Made by a program: the position numbers and the translations under genes. A stretch of DNA of 64,000 nucleotides from GWF2-33-9 sp964500435 (GTDB lineage: Bacteria; Bacteroidota; Ignavibacteria; Kapaibacteriales; UBA2268): assembly GCA_964500435.1 (NCBI GenBank), contig CAZCNL010000001.1, forward strand, positions 310,001 to 374,000. Reading direction: 5' to 3'. The notes under the pieces are model-generated. The model was not told where the DNA came from. It did not search any database and was given only the letters and a program-made list of their open reading frames with translations. This document shows, piece after piece, positions 53,484 through 61,652 of the stretch; position 1 is the first letter of the stretch, and each line of letters begins with the position of its first letter.

Positions 53484-53879
53484 TTAACGTGGTTCCCAGG
53501 CTTCTCCACCACAAGGAATATAATCTTCAGTGACATGTTCATCAAGAATTGTGCAGAGCTGACTTGTTTTATCAAAATATCGACATTTCCCACACAAAGT
53601 ATTTTCCAAAATATCTTCCGACTTTTTGTTAAACTCTTTGTATTTATTATATGCGGGAAAAGCAACTAAAAACCATAAAAATAATGCAACAAACCACCAG
53701 TTTGCTCTTAAATCAAATATATCATTTAAACTTAGTGCTAATAACATAATAGCGGCTGTTCGAAATATTACCCCAGAAATTATCGATCCTGTTGTTATAA
53801 TCGGTTTTTGTTCTTCATCAAGACTTGAATCTGTTGTAAAATTTAAAATTCGATATAATCTTAAAAAAAATTTTTCCAT
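53484..53879 (-). CDS. Small membrane protein with C-terminal Cys cluster
   Basis: A 131-residue protein with two membrane helices (SIISGVIFRTAAIMLLALS and NWWFVALFLWFLVAF) and a hydrophilic C-terminus carrying CGKC, then Cys in TSQLC and IPCGGEAWEPR. The Cys spacing suggests a zinc ribbon or iron site. No family recognised. A GT gene ends 22 bp away on the opposite strand. It lies downstream of rpsA, beyond the rpsA terminator. It could be a small metal-binding membrane regulator, but this is a guess. Confidence 0.8.
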   Translation of the reverse strand: MEKFFLRLYRILNFTTDSSLDEEQKPIITTGSIISGVIFRTAAIMLLALSLNDIFDLRANWWFVALFLWFLVAFPAYNKYKEFNKKSEDILENTLCGKCRYFDKTSQLCTILDEHVTEDYIPCGGEAWEPR

Positions 53880-53942
53880 ACTTTCTAATTTATGGTTTAT
53901 ATTATCGTAATTTTCTAAATTATATTGTAAAAAACAATAAAT

Positions 53943-53976
53943 AAAAAAAGGACTACTATGTTAAAGTAGTCCTTTT
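53943..53976 (-). terminator. Terminator of rpsA
   Basis: AAAAGGACTACT (53946-53957) pairs with AGTAGTCCTTTT (53965-53976). On minus, the stem runs into seven Ts. It lies just after the rpsA stop. Confidence 0.92.
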
Positions 53977-54000
53977 AGTTGAATATAATATTAAATATTT

Positions 54001-56031
54001 TTATTCAGAATCTTCTGTTTTATCATTCTCTTCGGATTTTCCATCTTCTTTAGTTTCTAAAGTTTCATTGCTTTGCTTTTCAGTTTCTTGTTGAATTTTC
54101 GCAGTAATATCTGATAAGCGAACAGGTTCAGTATTCTTAATTTCAATTGGCGTTTCCTTTTTGACTTCTTCGAAAGCTTCGTCAATACTTGGATAGAAGT
54201 TAATCTCTTGCTTTAAGTAAGCTTCAGTTTCACTTTCCATACTTGCAATTTCTTCACGCAATGATTCTGGTTGTACCTCGTAATTTGAATACTGGTCAGC
54301 ATTTGGAACAGGATGTTGTGCATTATATTGTTCGATAATCGAAGCATCTTTCCCTCTTAAAGCTTCAACAGCTGAAAGAACTATTTTCTTTGCTTCTTTA
54401 TCAAACTCAACAACTTTTAATGGTAAAATATCGTCAAGTTTGAAGAACTCGCCAATGCTGCTAACCGGTGCAAAGGAAAGTTGTGAAACTGGCACAAAAC
54501 CATCGACTGTATCAGGCAATTCAACAATGATACCTTTTTCAATTATTCGAACTATTTTACCTGTAGTTTCTTCGCCTACTTTATATTTATTTTCGAGATA
54601 ATCCCAAGGATTTGGTTGAACTTGTTTGTGTCCAAGCGAAATTCTTCTTTGTTCTAAATCAATTCCAATAACCTTAACTAATAATGTATCACCTTTTTTA
54701 ACAAATTCACCCGGATGACGAATTTTCTTAGTCCAGGACAAATCACTAATATGTACTAAACCATCAACGCCAGGTTCCAATTCAACAAATGCACCAAAAT
54801 TAGTAATATTTCGTACTGTCCCACGATGTTCAGAATCGATTGGGTATCTCTTCATCAAATCTTCCCATGGGTCAGGAAGCAGTTGTTTCATTCCAAGCGC
54901 TAATTTTTTATTATCTTTATCAATATTTAAAACAACAGCTTCAACATCTTGACCTAATGATACTACTTGTGATGGATGTTTAATATGTTGTGTCCATGAC
55001 ATTTCACTTATGTGTATTAATCCTTCGATACCTTTTTCAATTTCAATAAATGCACCATAATCAGTCAAGCTAACGACTTTTCCTGAAACCTTAGTTCCTG
55101 GAAGATATTTATCACCAATTGAATCCCAAGGATGAGGAGTTAATTGTTTCATTCCTAAAGAAATTCGTTTCTTGTCTTGGTCGAAATCTAAAATGACAAC
55201 TTTCACTTGTTGGTCTAATGTAACTATTTCAGAAGGATGTGTAACACGTCCCCAAGATAAATCTGTTATATGAACTAAACCATCAACGCCGCCTAAGTCA
55301 ACAAATACACCAAAGTCTGCAATTGCTTTAACAACGCCTTCGAGTACTAAACCTTTTTCAAGACGTGACATAATTTCAAGACGTTGACCACTTAATTCTT
55401 CTTCAAGGAGTATCTTATGGCTTACAACAACGTTGTAATTAGACATATTTACTTTAACAATCTTTATATCGATATTTTGTCCAACCCAAGAATCAAAATC
55501 ACGAACCGGACGAACATCAATTTGTGAACCTGGCAAAAATGCTTCAACACCAAGCAAATCAACAACCATTCCACCTTTAATTCTTCGTAATATTTTAACA
55601 CTGAATGTTTCTTGTTTTTCATGTATTTCGAGAATTCTATCCCAAATTTTCATAAAGTCAGCACGACGACGGGATAAGACAACTCGTCCTGAATTATCTT
55701 CTAATTTTTCAACGTAAACCTCAATTTCCTCACCGGGCTTGTATGATTCAGGGTTGATTAATTCTCCTTTAGGTATAAATCCATAAGATTTGAAACCTAT
55801 GTCAACAATTACTTCATCTTTTACAAAATCAACTATTTTCCCTTTTACTAATTGCTCTTCTTTTATATCCTCAAAAGACTCTTTGAATAACTTACTAAAT
55901 GTATCGTTATCCATTTCGAGACCTTCAAAACCCGAATCAAGCAATTGGGAAACACTTTTGAATTTTGTTGTAATTGGTGTCTTTTCATTTGAAACGACTA
56001 GATTAGTCATTTCTTGATTCATTTCTTCCAT
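54001..56031 (-). CDS. rpsA: 30S ribosomal protein S1
   Basis: A 676-residue S1 protein with six S1 (OB-fold) repeats, each marked by patterns such as GFIPKGELINPESYKPGEEI, GVDGLVHITDLSWGRVTHP, GIEGLIHISEMSW and GVDGLVHISDLSW. It carries mRNA to the ribosome, which matters in genomes with many genes lacking a Shine-Dalgarno, as here. An acidic Glu/Asp/Lys-rich tail of about 90 residues follows the last domain. AAGGAG precedes the ATG, and a TAATTTTG box is upstream at 56109. Confidence 0.97.
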   Translation of the reverse strand: MEEMNQEMTNLVVSNEKTPITTKFKSVSQLLDSGFEGLEMDNDTFSKLFKESFEDIKEEQLVKGKIVDFVKDEVIVDIGFKSYGFIPKGELINPESYKPGEEIEVYVEKLEDNSGRVVLSRRRADFMKIWDRILEIHEKQETFSVKILRRIKGGMVVDLLGVEAFLPGSQIDVRPVRDFDSWVGQNIDIKIVKVNMSNYNVVVSHKILLEEELSGQRLEIMSRLEKGLVLEGVVKAIADFGVFVDLGGVDGLVHITDLSWGRVTHPSEIVTLDQQVKVVILDFDQDKKRISLGMKQLTPHPWDSIGDKYLPGTKVSGKVVSLTDYGAFIEIEKGIEGLIHISEMSWTQHIKHPSQVVSLGQDVEAVVLNIDKDNKKLALGMKQLLPDPWEDLMKRYPIDSEHRGTVRNITNFGAFVELEPGVDGLVHISDLSWTKKIRHPGEFVKKGDTLLVKVIGIDLEQRRISLGHKQVQPNPWDYLENKYKVGEETTGKIVRIIEKGIIVELPDTVDGFVPVSQLSFAPVSSIGEFFKLDDILPLKVVEFDKEAKKIVLSAVEALRGKDASIIEQYNAQHPVPNADQYSNYEVQPESLREEIASMESETEAYLKQEINFYPSIDEAFEEVKKETPIEIKNTEPVRLSDITAKIQQETEKQSNETLETKEDGKSEENDKTEDSE

Positions 56032-56108
56032 TTTGGCTCCTTATTTCAACATAGAATTGCCAAATTTTCTATGCTGATTTTGTTAAACATTTGTTAATTA
56101 AAAGATTA

Positions 56109-56116
56109 CAAAATTA
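56109..56116 (-). promoter_or_regulatory. -7-like element TAATTTTG before rpsA
   Basis: Read on minus, TAnnTTTG match ending 77 nt before the ATG at 56031. The long leader could allow regulation, and S1 is autoregulated in other bacteria. Confidence 0.45.
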
Positions 56117-56127
56117 ATAAATTGTTT

Positions 56128-58893
56128 TTATTTAACAATAAATCTCTTTGAAACTATTTTATTTCCATTTTCTAATTTTATTAAATAATTGCCGGAATTT
56201 ATGTTCTGTAAAGGTATTGTTATTTGTTCGTCTATGTTATTTATTGAATTTGAGTAAATCAATTTTCCTTGTATGTCGAATATGCTAATATTAACCAATC
56301 CCTTCATATCAACTGTTGATATATTGATTAGATTTTTTGCTGGATTCGGAAAAACATAAATCAAATTATCAGGCCCCGGTTCCTGTACTAATGAGTATGA
56401 ACCTAAGAAAAATGTATATTTGATTCCGTGTCCAAAATCAGGATTGAAGACTTTTAAATTTTTACCTGTTGCATCTGTTATTCTTAATGAACCGTTTCCT
56501 TGGTCTGGAAATGCCCAATACGAAAGTCCATAATTATTGATATCTGTTACTTCTAAGGTGTAACATCCTTGGGGTAAGTTAAAAGTTTCGTTATAAGTCG
56601 TACTATTTAATAAATTATCTTTTGAAAAAACAATATTGCCTTGAACGTCTTTTAATACATAAGAAAAGTCATTTCCTCGTAGATTGGTCTTCAGTTCAAA
56701 TTTTGAATCATATGGCAACAAATCAGGCATATTAAAATATGATTTAAACTCATCATTTACATTGTACTCATCTACTTTGTTATTTGGATTTGAAATTTTA
56801 ACAACAAATAAATTCTTGCCGTCACCCAACCAAAAATCACTTGTTGGTATAGGAAGAACAATTCGTTGACTTTGCATTGATTTGATTTGACCTTCCCAGT
56901 GATATTTTTGATTTAAACCTCCTTGTACGAAATATTCAAAATCTAAACTTTTCAAATCATCTCGTCCATTGTTTCTAATTACAATTTGCGGGTCCGAACA
57001 AATTGGATTTACTCTCGAATAATAATCGAATTTAGAAGGCATAATTACATCGTAAATTTCGGCGTCGATATTATGAGTTAATTCGCCGTATTCGATTAAA
57101 TGATATGCTGCAACATAATTTCCGTTCCCCATCCCCAAATTATTTTCAGGCACTTTTGTAATATCATAATCTAAATCAATTTTATTATCTTTTACATAAT
57201 CGGTTACTTCAAAACAATTGTCTTTAACCACATCACCGGGACACCAACCTTCTCGGCTGCCAGGCCAAGTGCCACCTTGAGGATAAACGGGATTTGTTGC
57301 ACAGTCATTTGTTTGCCAAATATGCCAATTTTCTATCATTTTACCATTTGAATACAAATAATGAGTATTATCCTTCCATTCACAGCAATGAGGATAATTG
57401 CCATCATTGCTATTATGTCCGTGTCCTGTTAATCGGGTTATTAGCTTGAATTGCTTGGATTCTGGTAAAACATTGATCGTTGTGTCTCTTAAATATTTGT
57501 CGCTACTTAAATCTTTATAAAGATATGATTTCATTGGTCCCCAAACTTTATCTATTCTATTAACTCGTCTTGGAGGAGTGCCTTTTATAAATAAAAATTT
57601 AACATCCAATAATTCTTGTAAGTTTCCAGCAGCAAAATCAACTGTATCATGTAAAAGAGGCTCGTAATCAGTAACATCATAAACCCAAGTAAATCCATTA
57701 GGTCCTAAATCTAAATTTATACCGTATGGTGTAATAAATCTTCCTATCTCAGTTACATCTTTAATTTCAAAGGGTTCAGAATAATATTCAATTGTATTAT
57801 TAACAAAATATCCATCTGGTTTATTATAAACAGAATCAATTATATTACCATTTTCATCATAGTAATAGCACCAATTAGCTTTATTATAATATTTGATATT
57901 ATCAATTATTGGTTTATGATTATTTATTGTAAATTCAACAATTGAAATTGGTTCAAATGTGTATGTTATATTTTCCTCAACAGAATCAACATTTACAACA
58001 AAATCACCTTTTGATATATTCATTCGAGGAATAAATCCAATATCTTGAATATACCGATAAATATCTGTGGCATTAGTTGTAACCCATCTTGGTGTTCCTA
58101 TTAACTTGCCATCATAATGGTTCTTTGAGTTATCTGATGCTATATAACCTTCTGTTTCATCAAATTGATAATATGCAACTAAGTTTTTATAGTTTGGATG
58201 ATTTGGTTGCAACACCACACTTTTCCACGCATCCAAAGCATCACCAAGCAAAGCTTCATCCCAAATTCTAACTTCATCTATTGAGCCGGTAATTGAAGAT
58301 GTTTGGTTTGCATTTGATGAAATTGTCAAAGGAGAGATATCATTTGCTGTTGAACTTGGTAAAATTCCTGTATAAGTCAATTTCACTTCTTTCCCATTAA
58401 TATATAACTTTAGCTTTTCTTCGTTAGTACTTTTTGTCCCATCAAATACCATCGCTAAATGATTCCAATCTCCTGTTTTTATTGCACCTAAGACATAGCC
58501 AAATGTATTATCAGGGTTGCTTACTTTGCAGTATATTTGTCCAAGTTGGTCTCCTGTTCCAAAAAAGATAGAATTACCTTTACTAACAAAAGCACTTTTG
58601 TTCGTCCATTTTTTAACATTAACCCAGGCTTCAATGGTAAATTTTTGCACATTGTTTAATTCTGAAATATTACCGCAATTAACATAATCATTTGCAGAGT
58701 TGAATTCTAAAAAATGTTCTTCTTGGACTGAATAAATTCCATTTATCGCAGGAGAAACATCGAGCAATAATTCATCATTATTTTCTTGTTCAAAACTAAT
58801 ATCGATATTTAAGTTTTGAAATTGTGTCCAATAAAAAGGTTTAATAAAAAACAATGTCTTGCCAACCTGATTGCTTAATTTCATAATCTCCAA
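56128..58893 (-). CDS. PNGase F-like T9SS protein with LamG domain, C-terminal part (frame 2)
   Basis: This reading frame holds the rest of a protein whose first part is in the frame ending at 58841. After the join (KPFYWTQFQNLNI) comes a LamG/concanavalin A-like domain (LEFNSANDYVNCGNISELN, IDEVRIWDEALLGDAL). Then a PNGase F C-domain-like region has CCEWKDN, NDCATNPVYPQGGTWPGSRE and GWCPGD. A CARDB-like segment follows, and the last 80 residues are a T9SS sorting domain (VFPNPAKNLINIS, IFDIQGKLIYSN). If whole, the enzyme would remove N-glycans from glycoproteins outside the cell. The ATG used here (in frame 2) is not a natural start. Confidence 0.82.
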   Translation of the reverse strand: MEIMKLSNQVGKTLFFIKPFYWTQFQNLNIDISFEQENNDELLLDVSPAINGIYSVQEEHFLEFNSANDYVNCGNISELNNVQKFTIEAWVNVKKWTNKSAFVSKGNSIFFGTGDQLGQIYCKVSNPDNTFGYVLGAIKTGDWNHLAMVFDGTKSTNEEKLKLYINGKEVKLTYTGILPSSTANDISPLTISSNANQTSSITGSIDEVRIWDEALLGDALDAWKSVVLQPNHPNYKNLVAYYQFDETEGYIASDNSKNHYDGKLIGTPRWVTTNATDIYRYIQDIGFIPRMNISKGDFVVNVDSVEENITYTFEPISIVEFTINNHKPIIDNIKYYNKANWCYYYDENGNIIDSVYNKPDGYFVNNTIEYYSEPFEIKDVTEIGRFITPYGINLDLGPNGFTWVYDVTDYEPLLHDTVDFAAGNLQELLDVKFLFIKGTPPRRVNRIDKVWGPMKSYLYKDLSSDKYLRDTTINVLPESKQFKLITRLTGHGHNSNDGNYPHCCEWKDNTHYLYSNGKMIENWHIWQTNDCATNPVYPQGGTWPGSREGWCPGDVVKDNCFEVTDYVKDNKIDLDYDITKVPENNLGMGNGNYVAAYHLIEYGELTHNIDAEIYDVIMPSKFDYYSRVNPICSDPQIVIRNNGRDDLKSLDFEYFVQGGLNQKYHWEGQIKSMQSQRIVLPIPTSDFWLGDGKNLFVVKISNPNNKVDEYNVNDEFKSYFNMPDLLPYDSKFELKTNLRGNDFSYVLKDVQGNIVFSKDNLLNSTTYNETFNLPQGCYTLEVTDINNYGLSYWAFPDQGNGSLRITDATGKNLKVFNPDFGHGIKYTFFLGSYSLVQEPGPDNLIYVFPNPAKNLINISTVDMKGLVNISIFDIQGKLIYSNSINNIDEQITIPLQNINSGNYLIKLENGNKIVSKRFIVK

Positions 58894-59557
58894 AATAAAC
58901 TATTGTAAAATTTGAATTTGAAAAGTGATTATCGGTAATTGATGCTGAACTTTGCAATTTAACTTTCAAATTCTTTAAGACATTACCAACACTAGTTGTA
59001 TAAATTTGAATTTTTTGTAAATTTCCGCTTTTCATTCCTAAATCACGTAAATCTTTAGATAGCAATGAAAATTGAGCACGTACTTTTTTGCCAGTCAATA
59101 AAGCTTGAACTTGCCCCGATGAGACATTATAAACCTCTTCGTTTGTAACACTTTGAACAGCCGTTTGGTATTTTGTTCTCTTAACACTTATTTTGGGTGC
59201 ATTATTCGAATAATAAAGAGTATCAGGTGTTTCAAAACCATAAGAATAATGCTTAGTTGATAATTTAGTAGAATCGTATTGTCCTGTTTTTTGATAAACT
59301 AAGTTATAAGTTAAATAATCCCATTCTCCACAATTATATTTATCATGCGGAGTTAAAGGGTCGCATTTTAAATTGTAAAGCATTAGTATTTTTCTGAAAG
59401 ATTCATCTTTAGGGGGGAATACAAAAAGCCCTCGCCTTTTATAAATATCTTGATATGTAAAGGTTTGTACAGTAACTGTATCTTGGGCGAACGATTTAAA
59501 TTCACTTGCAAAAATTAAAATAGCAAATGCAATTAAAAGGATTCGAAAATTCTTCAT
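58841..59557 (-). CDS. PNGase F-like T9SS protein, N-terminal part (frame 1), ended by a frameshift
   Basis: A 238-residue fragment. A signal peptide is followed by a segment with LMLYNLKCDPLTPHDKYNCG, then EWDYLTYNLVYQKTG, typical of PNGase F N-domain-like exported proteins. It stops with SGWQDIVFY just after a run of six Ts (58846-58851 on plus as A), while frame 2 continues as IKPFYWTQF. Removing one T joins the two as DIVFIKPFYW. So the gene is either an indel sequencing error, a recent pseudogene, or frame-shifted by design. A TAATTTTG box and AAAGGA lie upstream. Confidence 0.82.
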   Translation of the reverse strand: MKNFRILLIAFAILIFASEFKSFAQDTVTVQTFTYQDIYKRRGLFVFPPKDESFRKILMLYNLKCDPLTPHDKYNCGEWDYLTYNLVYQKTGQYDSTKLSTKHYSYGFETPDTLYYSNNAPKISVKRTKYQTAVQSVTNEEVYNVSSGQVQALLTGKKVRAQFSLLSKDLRDLGMKSGNLQKIQIYTTSVGNVLKNLKVKLQSSASITDNHFSNSNFTIVYFGDYEIKQSGWQDIVFY

Positions 59558-59602
59558 TATTTTTCCTTTAGGTTAATATAATGTTAATTAAATAATTAAT
59601 TT

Positions 59603-59610
59603 CAAAATTA
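59603..59610 (-). promoter_or_regulatory. -7-like element TAATTTTG before the PNGase F-like gene
   Basis: Read on minus, TAnnTTTG match ending 45 nt before the ATG at 59557. An AAAGGA Shine-Dalgarno is in the leader. Confidence 0.45.
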
Positions 59611-59689
59611 AGTATAAAAAGATAATTTTTCTTGATAAAGAAAGAAAAAAAGAAGAAAAATATTGAATTGAGAAAATAAGAAAAAATTG

Positions 59690-61402
59690 CTATTTAAATA
59701 TCAATGAAATCTTAATGATTCCTTCTTCAGAAATTTTTAAAGTTTTAATTTCCATATTATTTGCATCTGAAATCATCGAAATTATACTATAGCTCAAACC
59801 TTCTGAAAAATCGGGAATATCTGTCTCTTTACATTTAACTTCAATTTCGAAGAATATTCTATTATTATTAAAGAATGTTCTAAAAGTAATTTTAGCACAA
59901 TTATTTTGAATATAAGTCATATAATGAAGCATTATTACAAATACTGCTTCTTGTAAACTTTTAATATCTGCATTAATTACTGGTTCTTCAGAAGATAAGT
60001 TGATTTCTAATTTTAAATCTGAATATGCAAAAGTTGAACGATATTTTAAAAATTCTTTTTCAACAAATTCATTAAGGTCAACTAATCCAATTTTTGGTGA
60101 ATATCCTTGAGCATATTTAATAAATATATTCATTGTTTGAAGATATTCACTTGTACTATCGTAGAAATTGTTCCATTGTTTTTGGAATTTATAATCAATA
60201 TCTTTTGAAAAACTTTCGTTTAATTCTGCCATAAAATCTTTAATTGATTTTAAAATTGCTTGAGTATCTTTTCCAATGATTGCAAATTTTTCTCGAAAAG
60301 CTGTTTCTTTTAATCTATGTTTAGTTTCTTCCACTTCTAAAATTGGTCGCAAGTCATTAATTATAGCAACTCGTCCCATAACTTCACTTTTAGTTTTAAT
60401 ATCATATATCTTTAAATGGACGGGGACATCTTCGTCATCTAAATTTTTAATATTTGTTTTCAAATACTCTATTGCTCCTTCTTCACTATCAATGCCTTCG
60501 AAAAATTGTTCGGGCAACATTTTACGTGCCTGTGCAATTCCTGGTTTGCGTTTTGATTTCCAATTTAATATTTGCTCAGCTGCCGGATTAAATATTTGTA
60601 ATTTTCCTTTTCTATCAACTGCAATAATCCCTTCAGATGAATTTTCGATTAAATTTCCATAAAAATCATGAATAAAATTAAGTTGCTCCTGTAACTTATT
60701 TATTTCAGTTACATCAATTCCAATTTCCATAACTTTCGTTACGTTGCCGTTTATATCGTAAGAAACTGGTGCAGAAGTCATTATATAGTATGTTTTCTCG
60801 CCTGTCGAAGTAAAACCTATTTGACTGGACGAATGGACTGCTCCATCTTCAAATGTTGACAAAGTCGGACAATTATTACAAACTTGTTTTTTCTTTTTGA
60901 AAACTTCGTAACATTTTTTACCTCTTAAAACTCCAAAAGTGTTGACCATCCTGCGATTTGCACGCAAAATATTATAATTTTTATCGACAATAGAAATAAA
61001 GTTCGGTGAATTCTCGAATAATACGTTAAAGTCATTTTCCCAATGATTTACATCTTTTTGTGGAATTGCCATTTCTTGAACATATTTGACTTTTCCATTA
61101 TTATCAAAAATTGGTGAAAAAATTACAACATCAAATACCATTTTCCCAGATGCATCGATACTGGAATCTTGTACAACTTCGGTTTCGCCTGTTTGAAATA
61201 CATTTTGAACTCTACATCTCAAACACGGCACTTTTGAATTTTTACAAATTTCGTGACAACGATTATTAGCCCAAGTACCGTAACTTTGTTCAAATTTCTT
61301 ATTTGCTGCAACAATGACTTGGTCTTTATCCATAATTGCAACTTTGAATGGCAAAGAATCAAAATAATTTTTTATAAAATCTTGGTCAATTATTCTATCC
61401 AT
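59690..61402 (-). CDS. PAS-domain protein with Cys clusters and decayed histidine-kinase-like C-terminus
   Basis: A 570-residue cytoplasmic protein with no membrane segment. PAS domain 1 (about 10-115) holds Cys49, Cys53, Cys60 and Cys63. PAS domain 2 (about 125-235) holds Cys164, Cys175 and Cys178 (CYEVF and CNNCP). PAS domain 3 (about 250-365) has ENSSEGIIAVDRKGKLQIFN. The C-terminal part resembles a histidine kinase (DLNEFVEKEFLKYRS, INADIKSLQEAVFVIMLHYM), but no H-box His, N-box Asn or G-box is evident. It may sense redox state or a metal with the Cys sets and act through protein contacts. No response regulator is adjacent. Confidence 0.85.
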   Translation of the reverse strand: MDRIIDQDFIKNYFDSLPFKVAIMDKDQVIVAANKKFEQSYGTWANNRCHEICKNSKVPCLRCRVQNVFQTGETEVVQDSSIDASGKMVFDVVIFSPIFDNNGKVKYVQEMAIPQKDVNHWENDFNVLFENSPNFISIVDKNYNILRANRRMVNTFGVLRGKKCYEVFKKKKQVCNNCPTLSTFEDGAVHSSSQIGFTSTGEKTYYIMTSAPVSYDINGNVTKVMEIGIDVTEINKLQEQLNFIHDFYGNLIENSSEGIIAVDRKGKLQIFNPAAEQILNWKSKRKPGIAQARKMLPEQFFEGIDSEEGAIEYLKTNIKNLDDEDVPVHLKIYDIKTKSEVMGRVAIINDLRPILEVEETKHRLKETAFREKFAIIGKDTQAILKSIKDFMAELNESFSKDIDYKFQKQWNNFYDSTSEYLQTMNIFIKYAQGYSPKIGLVDLNEFVEKEFLKYRSTFAYSDLKLEINLSSEEPVINADIKSLQEAVFVIMLHYMTYIQNNCAKITFRTFFNNNRIFFEIEVKCKETDIPDFSEGLSYSIISMISDANNMEIKTLKISEEGIIKISLIFK

Positions 61403-61568
61403 TTTTTCGTCTCAAAAGTTTGTAATTCTTTCTTTTTTTAAAACTTAAAATTACAAAAAAATCTCTAATTTTATTCTATTTATTAATAAAAATTAATTTA
61501 ATTCTTGATAAATATTAATATTTTTTTAATTTAATTGAAATTTAGTCCCATCTAATTAATTAATTATG

Positions 61569-61589
61569 TTTAAGCATTAATTGCTTAAA
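61569..61589. promoter_or_regulatory. Inverted repeat in the 61.4-61.65 kb divergent region
   Basis: TTTAAGCA (61569-61576), loop TTAAT, TGCTTAAA (61582-61589). It lies 33 nt upstream of the TAATTTTG box at 61623, a likely place for a regulator to bind. The rest of the 250-bp gap shows no gene. Confidence 0.3.
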
Positions 61590-61622
61590 TCTTATTTAAT
61601 CAAATAGTTCACAAAAATATGT

Positions 61623-61630
61623 TAATTTTG
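61623..61630 (+). promoter_or_regulatory. -7-like element TAATTTTG before the second glycosyltransferase
   Basis: TAnnTTTG match ending 22 nt before the ATG at 61653. There is no Shine-Dalgarno. Confidence 0.5.
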
Positions 61631-61652
61631 TAAAAATCAAATTATATTCTTA

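Noticed and set aside
58841..58893. Two genuine overlapping genes with a 53-bp overlap
   Set aside because: The second frame's first residues read as shadow of the first; the family pattern continues across the T-run, so a frameshift is the simpler reading.
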